From Nocardioides sp. 1609 (GTDB taxonomy: Bacteria > Actinomycetota > Actinomycetes > Propionibacteriales > Nocardioidaceae), in NCBI RefSeq assembly GCF_004522105.1, contig NZ_SPUJ01000004.1:558001-622000 (forward strand): a stretch of DNA of 64,000 bases, in the 5' to 3' direction. This document shows, in pieces, positions 57,139 to 64,000 of this stretch. The notes beneath the pieces were generated by a model, which saw only the letters and a list, made by a program, of their open reading frames with translations, ran no database searches and was not told the origin of the DNA. The translations under genes and the position numbers were made by a program. Position 1 is the stretch's first letter, and each line of letters opens with the position of its first letter.

Positions 57139-57570
57139 ATGCCTCCGAAGAAGAAGAAGATCTCCGCGCTCGTCAAGGTGCAGCTCCAGGCCGGCGCCGC
57201 GACGCCCGCCCCGCCCGTCGGTACCGCCCTCGGCCCGCACGGCGTCAACATCATGGAGTTCTGCAAGGCCTACAACGCCCAGACCGAGTCCATGCGCGGC
57301 AACGTCATCCCCGTCGAGATCACCATCTACGAGGACCGGTCGTTCACCTTCATCACGAAGACGCCTCCGGCCGCCGAGCTGATCAAGAAGGCCGCCGGGC
57401 TGCAGAAGGGCTCCGGCGTCCCGCACAAGGAGAAGGTCGGCAAGCTGACCAAGGACCAGGTGCGCGAGATCGCGACGACCAAGCTCCCCGACCTGAACGC
57501 CAACGACATCGACGCCGCGATGAAGATCGTGGAGGGCACCGCCCGGTCGATGGGCGTCACCACCGAGTAA
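57139..57570 (+). CDS. rplK: 50S ribosomal protein L11
   Basis: 143 aa. [41 protein letters not shown] (rRNA/thiostrepton side) and [16 protein letters not shown]. Base of the GTPase stalk, needed for RelA activation. Confidence 0.98.
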   Translation: MPPKKKKISALVKVQLQAGAATPAPPVGTALGPHGVNIMEFCKAYNAQTESMRGNVIPVEITIYEDRSFTFITKTPPAAELIKKAAGLQKGSGVPHKEKVGKLTKDQVREIATTKLPDLNANDIDAAMKIVEGTARSMGVTTE

Positions 57571-57571
57571 C

Positions 57572-57611
57572 ACCCCGTGGCAGGGCCGCTGCTGGCCCAT
57601 CTGACGACCAC
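57572..57611 (+). promoter_or_regulatory. second L1-binding-type hairpin, between rplK and rplA
   Basis: Same design as the rplK leader: GTGG and CCAC closing stem (57577-57580 and 57607-57610), CA opposite ATCTGACGA, top stem GGGCC/GGCCC. Sits just after the rplK stop. Confidence 0.6.
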
Positions 57612-57647
57612 AACCTTCTGAGTCATCACCAGAGAGAAGACATCACC

Positions 57648-58364
57648 ATGCAGCGCAGCAAGACCTACCGCGCGGCGGCGGACACGTTCGACAAGGACGA
57701 GCTCCACGCCCCGCTGGCCGCGATCAAGATCGCCAAGACCACCTCGAAGAAGAAGTTCGACGAGACCGTCGACGTCGTCATGCGACTCGGCGTCGACCCC
57801 CGCAAGGCCGACCAGATGGTGCGCGGCACCGTCAACCTGCCCCACGGCACCGGCAAGACCGCCCGCGTCCTGGTGTTCGCCAACGGCGACAAGGCCGAGG
57901 CCGCCCGCGAGGCCGGCGCCGACATCGTCGGCAGCGACGAGCTGATCGACAAGGTCAGCGGTGGCTGGCTCGAGTTCGACGCCGTCGTCGCGACCCCCGA
58001 CATGATGGGCAAGGTCGGCCGCCTCGGCCGCGTGCTCGGCCCCCGCGGCCTGATGCCGAACCCGAAGACCGGCACCGTGACGCCCGACCCGGCCAAGGCC
58101 GTGACGGACATCAAGGGCGGCAAGATCGAGTTCCGCGTCGACCGCCACGCCAACCTGCACTTCATCATCGGCAAGGCGTCGTTCAGCGAGGCCGCGCTGG
58201 CCGAGAACTACGCCGCCGCCCTCGAGGAGGTGCTGCGGCTCAAGCCGGCCAGCTCCAAGGGCCGCTACCTGCGCAAGGTCACCGTCTCCACGACGATGGG
58301 CCCCGGCATCCAGGTCGACCCGAACCGCACCCGCAACGTCACCGGCGAGGACGACGAGGCCTGA
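57648..58364 (+). CDS. rplA: 50S ribosomal protein L1
   Basis: 238 aa. [61 protein letters not shown]. Stalk protein at the E site and translational repressor of its own operon. AGAGAGAAG upstream. Confidence 0.98.
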   Translation: MQRSKTYRAAADTFDKDELHAPLAAIKIAKTTSKKKFDETVDVVMRLGVDPRKADQMVRGTVNLPHGTGKTARVLVFANGDKAEAAREAGADIVGSDELIDKVSGGWLEFDAVVATPDMMGKVGRLGRVLGPRGLMPNPKTGTVTPDPAKAVTDIKGGKIEFRVDRHANLHFIIGKASFSEAALAENYAAALEEVLRLKPASSKGRYLRKVTVSTTMGPGIQVDPNRTRNVTGEDDEA

Positions 58365-58383
58365 GCCTGCGTCACCCCCGCCC

Positions 58384-58416
58384 ACCGGCCCGTCCAGCCC
58401 TGCTGGACGGGCCGGT
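58384..58416 (+). terminator. terminator after rplA
   Basis: Perfect 14-bp stem: ACCGGCCCGTCCAG (58384-58397) and CTGGACGGGCCGGT (58403-58416), loop CCCTG, followed by GTCGTTG. Ends the secE-nusG-rplKA unit before the long repeat region. Confidence 0.85.
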
Positions 58417-58470
58417 GTCGTTGCGAGCGCCCGCCGCCTCCCCGGGCCCGCCACGACCCCACGGTCACAC

Positions 58471-58871
58471 CGGGCGGCCGGAGTCTGAGCTGGGGGGCCG
58501 GGGTATCGGCCGTCAAGTTCAGATTTCCCCGGTCGGCCGGGGAAATCCCGGCCGAGCCGGCCTCCGGAGCCGGGAATCCGGAGCAACGCAGGCAACGCCG
58601 TCCCGTTGGCCCCGTCCGTCCCACCGGGCGGCGGAAACCTGAACTGGGGGGCCGGGGTATCGGGCGACAAGTTCAGACTTCCCCGGTCGGCCGGGGAAAT
58701 CCCGGCCGGGCCGGCCTCCGGAGCCGGGAATCCGGAGCAACGCAGGCAACGCCGTCCCGTTGGTCCCGCCCGTCCCACCGGGCGGCGGAAACCTGAACTG
58801 GGGGGCCGGGGTATCGGGCGACAAGTTCAGACTTCCCCGGTCGACCGGGGAAACCCCGGCCAGGCCGGCCC
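58471..58871. repeat. 154-bp tandem repeat, two full copies and one truncated, in the rplA-rplJ gap
   Basis: Units start at 58471, 58625 and 58779; copies 1 and 2 are about 95 percent identical and copy 3 stops near 58871. Each contains CTGAACT...AGTTCAG with flanking GGAA/TTCC (imperfect 13-bp stem), CCCCGG/CCGGGG and TCCGGA palindromes, so each can fold. 154 is not a multiple of three, so open frames across the array change frame between copies and are not conserved coding sequence. The gap 58365-59101 has no supported gene. Confidence 0.92.
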
Positions 58872-58877
58872 ACAGAT

Positions 58878-58906
58878 TTGGCCCACCGCCGCGCCACCCG
58901 TACAGT
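58878..58906 (+). promoter_or_regulatory. candidate rplJL promoter
   Basis: TTGGCC (58878-58883), 17-nt spacer, TACAGT (58901-58906). It starts 6 bp after the truncated third repeat and leaves a leader of about 190 nt before rplJ. Confidence 0.6.
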
Positions 58907-58914
58907 TCCACTCG

Positions 58915-59060
58915 AAACCAGAGACCGCCGGTTGTCAGGCTGTGCATGCAGTCCGACCGAAGGTGCCGCAGGGATGCGGACGGCCCGCGCAGGATTCAGA
59001 GTCCGGCTCCACACGGAGCCTCACGCCCTGAGCCCTGCGCTCGGGGCGTTCGTCGTTCCC
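58915..59060 (+). promoter_or_regulatory. probable L10 (rplJ) leader RNA
   Basis: The segment contains GAAGGTGCCGCAGGGATGCGG and CCCGCGCAGGATTCAGAGTC, resembling actinobacterial L10 leaders that bind the L10-(L12)4 complex for autorepression. Boundaries are approximate. Confidence 0.55.
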
Positions 59061-59101
59061 AGGTGTTGCCGGGGGTGGTCTCCCAGTCCGGAAGGAGACC
59101 C

Positions 59102-59782
59102 ATGGCGCGGGCAGACAGGAACGCCGCCGTCGCGGAGATCGTTGAGTCCTTCAACGCCTCCGACGGTGCCGTGCTGACCGAGTACCGCGGTCTCACCGTC
59201 AAGGAGCTGCAGAACCTTCGCCGCTCCCTCGGTGAGAACGCCAGCTACGCCGTGGTCAAGAACACGCTGGCCAAGATCGCCGCCAACCAGGTGGGCATCT
59301 CCGGCTTCGACGACCTGCTGACCGGCCCGACCGCTATCGCCTTCATCAACGGCGACGTGGTCGAGGCGGCCAAGGGTCTGCGTGACTTTGCCAAGGCCAA
59401 CCCCGCCCTTGTCATCAAGGGCGGAGTCCTGGACGGCAACATCCTCGACGCGAAGGAGATCGCCAAGCTGGCCGATCTCGAGTCGCGCGAGGTGCTCCTG
59501 GGCAAGATGGCGGGCGCCATGCTCGCCTCGCTGTCCCAGGCCGTCTACCTCCTCAACGCGCCGATCGCCCAGGCCGCCCGTCTCGCGGGTGCGCTGCAGG
59601 CCAAGGCCGAGGAGGACCCCTCGATCCTCGCAGGTGGTGCGGGCACGCCCGCCGCCGCCGAGGAGGTCCCGGCCGAGGAGGCCGCTGCCGAGGAGACCCC
59701 CGCGGAGGAGGCGTCCGACGACGCTCCCGCCGCGGAGGCGACCGACGCCGCTGCTCCCGACGCCGAGGCCACCGACGCCTGA
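59102..59782 (+). CDS. rplJ: 50S ribosomal protein L10
   Basis: 226 aa from ATG 59102 (GGAAGGAG upstream). [46 protein letters not shown]. The last about 50 residues are an Ala/Glu/Pro-rich acidic tail longer than in the 165-180 aa L10 of most bacteria. Anchors L12 dimers on the stalk. Confidence 0.97.
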   Translation: MARADRNAAVAEIVESFNASDGAVLTEYRGLTVKELQNLRRSLGENASYAVVKNTLAKIAANQVGISGFDDLLTGPTAIAFINGDVVEAAKGLRDFAKANPALVIKGGVLDGNILDAKEIAKLADLESREVLLGKMAGAMLASLSQAVYLLNAPIAQAARLAGALQAKAEEDPSILAGGAGTPAAAEEVPAEEAAAEETPAEEASDDAPAAEATDAAAPDAEATDA

Positions 59783-59860
59783 TCCCAGGCGTACCCACCA
59801 CCTGAAACCCGGTCCCGACCCGCGTCTGCGGCGGGGCCACCGAATGGAAGGAACGCCACC

Positions 59861-60244
59861 ATGGCGAAGCTCAGCACCGACGAGCTCCTTGACGCCTTCA
59901 AGGAGATGACCCTCATCGAGCTCTCCGAGTTCGTGAAGCAGTTCGAGGAGACCTTCGGCGTCACCGCCGCCGCTCCCGTCGCCGTGGCCGCCGCGCCCGG
60001 CGCCGCTGCCCCGGCCGAGGCCGAGGCTGCTCAGGACGAGTTCGACGTCGTCCTCGAGGCTGCCGGCGAGAAGAAGATCAACGTCATCAAGGAGGTGCGC
60101 GCCCTCACCTCGCTCGGCCTGAAGGAGGCCAAGGAGCTGGTCGAGGCCGCCCCCAAGGCTGTCCTGGAGAAGGTCGACAAGGCTGCGGCCGACAAGGCCA
60201 AGGAGGCCCTCGAGGGCGCCGGCGCCACCGTCACCCTCAAGTGA
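59861..60244 (+). CDS. rplL: 50S ribosomal protein L7/L12
   Basis: 127 aa. N-terminal dimerisation helix ([20 protein letters not shown]), Ala-rich hinge and C-terminal domain [20 protein letters not shown] / [20 protein letters not shown]. Recruits translation GTPases. AAGGAACG upstream. Confidence 0.98.
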   Translation: MAKLSTDELLDAFKEMTLIELSEFVKQFEETFGVTAAAPVAVAAAPGAAAPAEAEAAQDEFDVVLEAAGEKKINVIKEVRALTSLGLKEAKELVEAAPKAVLEKVDKAAADKAKEALEGAGATVTLK

Positions 60245-60296
60245 CCTGGGCGGGCTGGTGAGCGGGACGAGGTCCTGAGCACCACCTGCCGACCGC

Positions 60297-60338
60297 GAGG
60301 CGGTCACCCCCGATCGGGGGTGACCGCCTCGTTGTTTT
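60297..60338 (+). terminator. strong rho-independent terminator after rplL
   Basis: 15-bp perfect stem GAGGCGGTCACCCCC / GGGGGTGACCGCCTC with loop GATC and a T-rich tail (GTTGTTTT). It ends the rplJL unit; rpoBC is not linked here. Confidence 0.95.
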
Positions 60339-60357
60339 CCCCACCCCGCGAGTGCGA

Positions 60358-60369
60358 CGTGACGTCACG
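60358..60369. promoter_or_regulatory. 12-bp palindrome upstream of the mkl-mce operon
   Basis: CGTGACGTCACG is a perfect palindrome about 100 bp before mkl, and GTAAC/GTTAC flank 60381-60410. Candidate operator for a dimeric regulator of the lipid importer. Promoter itself not clear. Confidence 0.35.
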
Positions 60370-60471
60370 CACATTCCCGCGTAACCTCGCCGCGTCGGCG
60401 CCGTTGTTACCGGTGAGTGTCCCCGGGTAGCAGCCCCGTGGCCGCCCGGTCCGAGGAGGGGAGGAGCACGC

Positions 60472-61425
60472 ATGGGTGTCGAGATCAAGATCGAGAACCT
60501 CACGAAGTCGTTCGGCAAGCAGATGATCTGGGGCGATGTGTCCCTGACCGTCCCGGCCGGCGAGATCAGCGTGATGCTCGGCCCGTCGGGCACGGGCAAG
60601 TCGGTCCTGCTCAAGACGATCATCGGCCTCCTCAAGCCCGACAGCGGCGCCGTCATCATCGAGGGCACCGACCTCGCCTCCTGCCGCGAGAAGGAGCTCT
60701 ACGAGATCCGCAAGCTCTTCGGCGTCCTGTTCCAGGACGGGGCCATGTTCGGCTCGATGAACCTCTACGACAACGTCGCCTTCCCGTTGCGCGAGCACAC
60801 GAGGAAGTCGGAGTCCGAGGTCCGTGAGGTCGTCATGGAGAAGATGGACCTGGTCGGCCTGCTCGGGGCCGAGGACAAGCTGCCCGGCGAGATCTCCGGC
60901 GGCATGCGCAAGCGCGCCGGGCTGGCCCGGGCCCTGGTGCTCGACCCGGAGATCGTGCTCTTCGACGAGCCCGACTCCGGCCTCGACCCGGTGCGCACGG
61001 CGTTCCTCAACCAGCTGATCATCGACCTCAACGCCCAGATCGACGCGACGTTCCTCATCGTCACCCACGACATCAACACCGCGCGCACGGTGCCCGACAA
61101 CATCGGCCTGCTCTACCACCGCCACCTGGCGATGTTCGGGCCGCGCGAGATGCTCCTCAGCTCCGAGGAGCCGGTGGTGCGCCAGTTCCTCAACGCCCAG
61201 CGGGTCGGCCCGATCGGCATGTCCGAGGAGAAGGACGCCGACGAGCTGGCCGCGGAGTCCGGCCAGGAGCTCCCGCCGCTGCCGCCCATCCCGCCGCAGC
61301 TCGAGCCGTCGAACGGCATCCCGCGCCGCAGCCAGCGCGAGCCCGGTGCCTGGTGCCGCGAGAACGGCGTCAAGCCCCCGCCGGGATCGTTCGAGGACGA
61401 CATGACGATGGCGACCGGGGCCTGA
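60472..61425 (+). CDS. mkl: Mce-system ABC ATPase (MceG/Mkl)
   Basis: 317 aa. Walker A GPSGTGKS near residues 38-45, Q-loop FQDGAMFGS, signature ISGGMRKRAGLARALVLDPE, Walker B IVLFDEPDSGLDP. Energises YrbE/Mce lipid uptake. The C-terminal 60 residues are Pro-rich, an extension found in actinobacterial MceG. GAGGGGAGGAG lies upstream. In Mycobacterium mkl lies near rplJ-rplL-rpoB, consistent with the location here. Confidence 0.93.
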   Translation: MGVEIKIENLTKSFGKQMIWGDVSLTVPAGEISVMLGPSGTGKSVLLKTIIGLLKPDSGAVIIEGTDLASCREKELYEIRKLFGVLFQDGAMFGSMNLYDNVAFPLREHTRKSESEVREVVMEKMDLVGLLGAEDKLPGEISGGMRKRAGLARALVLDPEIVLFDEPDSGLDPVRTAFLNQLIIDLNAQIDATFLIVTHDINTARTVPDNIGLLYHRHLAMFGPREMLLSSEEPVVRQFLNAQRVGPIGMSEEKDADELAAESGQELPPLPPIPPQLEPSNGIPRRSQREPGAWCRENGVKPPPGSFEDDMTMATGA

Positions 61426-61430
61426 CGCAC

Positions 61431-62216
61431 GTGTCCTCCCTGACGTCCTCGCGCGTCCTCGCGCCCCTCGGGGCCGCCGGGGGCCTGTTCGCGTTCGCGC
61501 TCGACGTCCTGCGCGGGCTCTTCCGGAGGCCGTTCCAGCTGCGGGAGTTCCTGCAGCAGGCCTGGTTCATCGCCTCGGTGACCATCATCCCCACCGCGCT
61601 CGTCGCGATCCCGTTCGGCGCCGTCATCGCGCTGCAGGTCGGCGGCCTCATCAAGCAGTTCGGCGCCCAGTCGTTCACGGGCTCGGCCTCGGTCCTCGCC
61701 GTGATCCAGCAGGCCGCGCCGATCGGGACCGCGCTGCTGATCGCCGGCGCCGGTGGCTCCGCGATCGCCGCGGACCTCGGCGCCCGCAAGATCCGCGAGG
61801 AGCTCGACGCCATGATGGTGCTCGGGATCGACCCGATCCAGCGGCTCGTCGTGCCGCGGGTGCTCGCCTGCATCCTCGTCGCGGTGTTCCTCAACGGACT
61901 GGTCAGCGTGGTCGGTGTCTCCGGCGGCTACGTCTTCAACGTGATCCTCCAGGACGGCACGCCCGGCGCCTACATCGCCAGCTTCACCGCTCTCGCGCAG
62001 CTGCCCGACCTGTACGTCGGCCTGCTCAAGGCAGCGGTCTTCGGCCTCCTCGCCGCGATCGTCGCCTCCTACAAGGGGATGAACGCCGGCGGCGGCCCCA
62101 AGGGTGTCGGCGACGCCGTCAACGAGTCGGTCGTCATCACCTTCCTGCTGCTCTTCGTCGTCAACTTCGTGATGAGCACCATCTACCTCCAGCTCGTCCC
62201 ACCGAAGGCCGGGTGA
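61431..62216 (+). CDS. YrbEA-type ABC permease (MlaE family)
   Basis: 261 aa, GTG start 61431. MlaE/YrbE family: FAIPFGAVIALQVGG-like TM, GAGGSAIAADLGARKIREELDAM and LVVPRVLACILVA. One half of the Mce transporter permease pair. GTGA overlap with yrbEB. Confidence 0.93.
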   Translation: MSSLTSSRVLAPLGAAGGLFAFALDVLRGLFRRPFQLREFLQQAWFIASVTIIPTALVAIPFGAVIALQVGGLIKQFGAQSFTGSASVLAVIQQAAPIGTALLIAGAGGSAIAADLGARKIREELDAMMVLGIDPIQRLVVPRVLACILVAVFLNGLVSVVGVSGGYVFNVILQDGTPGAYIASFTALAQLPDLYVGLLKAAVFGLLAAIVASYKGMNAGGGPKGVGDAVNESVVITFLLLFVVNFVMSTIYLQLVPPKAG

Positions 62217-63052
62217 CGGGCCCGGTGCCGAACCTGAAGGCGGTCTACCAGAAGCCGGTCAGCGCCCTCGACGACCTCGGGGGCCAGCTCGGCTTCTACC
62301 TGCGGGCGCTCGGAGCCGTGCCGAGGACGATCGCGCGCTACCCCAAGGAGATCATGCGGATCCTGGCCGAGGTCACCCTCGGCTCGGGCTCGCTCGCGGT
62401 CATCGGCGGCACCGTCGGGGTCATCCTCGGGATGACGTTCTTCACCGGCGCCCAGGTCGGCCTGTCCGGGTACGCCGCGCTCAACCAGCTCGGCACCGCC
62501 GCGTTCTCGGGCTTCGTCTCGGCCTACTTCAACACCCGCGAGATCGCCCCGCTGGTCTCCGGCATCGCGCTCGCCGCGACCGTCGGCTGCGGCTTCACCG
62601 CCCAGCTGGGCGCGATGCGGATCTCGGAGGAGGTCGACGCGCTCGAGGTGATGGCGATCCCCTCGATGCCGTTCCTCGTCACGACCCGCATCATCGGCGG
62701 CCTGATCGCGATCATCCCGCTCTACGTCGTCGGGCTGCTCTCGTCGTACGTCGCGAGCCGGCTGGTGGTGACGAAGTTCTACGGGCAGAGCACGGGCACC
62801 TACGACCACTACTTCAACCAGTTCCTCCCACCGGGAGACGTGCTCTGGTCGTTCGGGAAGGTGCTGGTCTTCGCCGTCGTGGTCATCCTGATCCACTGCT
62901 ACTACGGCTACAACGCCTCCGGCGGTCCCGCCGGCGTGGGGGTCGCGGTGGGCCGGGCGGTGCGCTCGAGCATCGTCGCGGTCAACGTGATCGACCTGTT
63001 CCTCTCCATGGCGATCTGGGGCACCACCACCACGGTCAGGCTGGCGGGTTGA
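62213..63052 (+). CDS. YrbEB-type ABC permease (MlaE family)
   Basis: 279 aa. Signature GCGFTAQLGAMRISEEVDALEVM and ITRIIGGL-like segment; pairs with YrbEA. GTG overlaps the upstream stop by 4 bp. One bp before the first mce gene. Confidence 0.93.
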   Translation: MTGPVPNLKAVYQKPVSALDDLGGQLGFYLRALGAVPRTIARYPKEIMRILAEVTLGSGSLAVIGGTVGVILGMTFFTGAQVGLSGYAALNQLGTAAFSGFVSAYFNTREIAPLVSGIALAATVGCGFTAQLGAMRISEEVDALEVMAIPSMPFLVTTRIIGGLIAIIPLYVVGLLSSYVASRLVVTKFYGQSTGTYDHYFNQFLPPGDVLWSFGKVLVFAVVVILIHCYYGYNASGGPAGVGVAVGRAVRSSIVAVNVIDLFLSMAIWGTTTTVRLAG

Positions 63053-63053
63053 G

Positions 63054-64000
63054 ATGACCTCCGTGCTCTCCCGTCCCCGCGTGCTCGGCATCGTCTTCCT
63101 GACGCTGCTGCTGGCGAGCGTCTACCTGACCTTCGCGATCTTCACCAAGAAGTTCGTCCAGTACGACGAGGTGCAGCTCCAGACCTCCTCGATCGGGCTC
63201 CAGCTGCCCAAGCGCGCCGACATCAAGCTGCGTGGCGTCCTGGTCGGCGAGGTGCTCGACTACGAGGCCGACGCCGACGGCGCCTCGGTGACCCTCGGGA
63301 TCTACCCCGACAAGATCGACATGATCCCGGCGAACGTCACCGGCTCGATCGTCCCCAAGACGCTGTTCGGCGAGAAGTACGTCTCGCTCGTCATCCCCGA
63401 CCGGGCCGACGGCGTCCTCGCCGAGGGCGACACGATCACCAGGACCGTGGTGTCCACCGAGGTCGAGGCGGTGCTCAACGACCTGCTGCCGCTGCTCGAG
63501 ACGGTGCAGCCCGCCGAGATCAACAAGACCCTGACCGCCCTGGCGACCGCCCTCGAGGGGCGCGGCGAGCAGATCGGCGAGAGCGTCGAGGTCCTCGACG
63601 GCTACCTGCAGCGGCTCAACCCGCGCATCCCGGAGCTGGTCGAGGACCTGCGGCTGACCTCCGACGTCGCCGCCATCTACACCGAGATCCTGCCCGAGGT
63701 CGCCGAGACCCTCGACAACGCCGTGGTCACCACGAGCACCCTCGAGGACCGCGAGAAGAAGCTCAACGACCTCTTCGTCGACGTCGCCGGCTTCTCCGAC
63801 AGCGCCCGCACGTTCCTGGCCGACAACGAGGAGAACATCGTCCGCTTCGGCGAGCTCGGGGTGGCCCAGCTGCGGCTCCTGGCCCGCTACTCGACCGAGT
63901 TCCCGTGCCTGACCGGCGGCATCGTCCGGGCCGGGGCGGGGCAGGCCGAGGCGTTCCGCAACTTCAAGCTGCACATCGTGCTCGAGACGCTGCCGCGGCA
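63054..64000 (+). CDS. MCE family substrate-binding protein, C-terminus cut by window edge
   Basis: 315 codons present. N-terminal TM (LGIVFLTLLLASVYLTFAIF), then the MCE domain: VQLQTSSIGLQLPKRADIKLRGVLVGEV and GSIVPKTLFGEKYVSLVIP. Helical, tunnel-forming domain follows with LDGYLQRLNPRIPELVED. First Mce protein of the operon; the rest lies beyond base 64000. Confidence 0.93.
   Translation, partial: MTSVLSRPRVLGIVFLTLLLASVYLTFAIFTKKFVQYDEVQLQTSSIGLQLPKRADIKLRGVLVGEVLDYEADADGASVTLGIYPDKIDMIPANVTGSIVPKTLFGEKYVSLVIPDRADGVLAEGDTITRTVVSTEVEAVLNDLLPLLETVQPAEINKTLTALATALEGRGEQIGESVEVLDGYLQRLNPRIPELVEDLRLTSDVAAIYTEILPEVAETLDNAVVTTSTLEDREKKLNDLFVDVAGFSDSARTFLADNEENIVRFGELGVAQLRLLARYSTEFPCLTGGIVRAGAGQAEAFRNFKLHIVLETLPR

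Noticed and set aside
58519..58947. 142-codon minus-strand frame in the rplA-rplJ gap
   Set aside because: It runs through the 154-bp repeats, whose length is not a multiple of three, so the copies are read in different frames; no ribosome-binding site.

Overview
The window looks like a chromosomal segment of a very high-GC actinobacterium, most likely Nocardioides or a close relative (Nocardioidaceae). The evidence is the strong G/C third-position bias, frequent GTG starts, GTGA/ATGA overlaps, many start codons 6-8 nt after a TAnnnT-type -10 box (leaderless mRNAs), an actinobacterial S10-spc ribosomal operon, an Mkl/YrbE/Mce lipid importer, and WXG100/Ser-Thr kinase/FHA genes. The genus is inferred; there is no 16S rRNA here.

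Layout. 1-1801: a truncated DHA2 drug exporter divergent from a TetR regulator. 1821-2705: a secreted SGNH hydrolase. 2792-8041 (minus): an operon of a polytopic membrane protein, DUF4129, DUF4350, MoxR ATPase and DUF58. 8520-21062 (plus): rpsJ to rplO, secY, adk and map. 21217-26125 (minus): two WXG100-type genes, a possible EspG-like gene, a membrane Ser/Thr kinase and an FHA protein; the FHA and kinase genes are joined by two identical 24-codon minicistrons. 26187-39409 (plus): a 2078-aa Ig/FN3 surface protein, a second MoxR and DUF58, a transglutaminase-fold protein lacking the expected catalytic residues, and an FHA-FHA-ABC transporter. 39413-48643: phosphodiesterase, small membrane proteins, YdeP-type molybdoenzyme, pirin coupled to an orphan histidine kinase, Tag glycosylase, a repeat cluster and an amidase. 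48716-55706: tRNA-Thr, tRNA-Met, rpmG, hadA-hadB-murB, a DUF4190-like protein, an adenosine deaminase family gene, aspartate aminotransferase, an APC permease and tRNA-Trp. 55779-60244: secE-nusG-rplK-rplA-rplJ-rplL. 60472-64000: mkl, two yrbE genes and a truncated first mce gene.

How the genes may work together. The 21-39 kb block is the most unusual part. It places WXG100-type proteins, phospho-signalling (kinase plus FHA readers), a MoxR/DUF58 chaperone pair, a giant exported Ig/FN3 protein, a pseudo-transglutaminase and an FHA-gated ABC exporter side by side, with no ESX core secretion gene in view. I read it as a kinase-controlled cell-surface assembly system; this is inference from gene content. 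The ribosomal blocks carry visible regulatory RNA: two hairpins of L1-binding architecture (before rplK and before rplA), a probable L10 leader, and strong terminators.

Unusual DNA. Tandem repeats of 11, 32, 71 and 154 bp and a 42-bp element in four copies lie at gene junctions. The 11- and 71-bp duplications both fall on stop/start overlaps and both have lengths of 2 modulo 3, so each keeps a chain of coupled start and stop codons.
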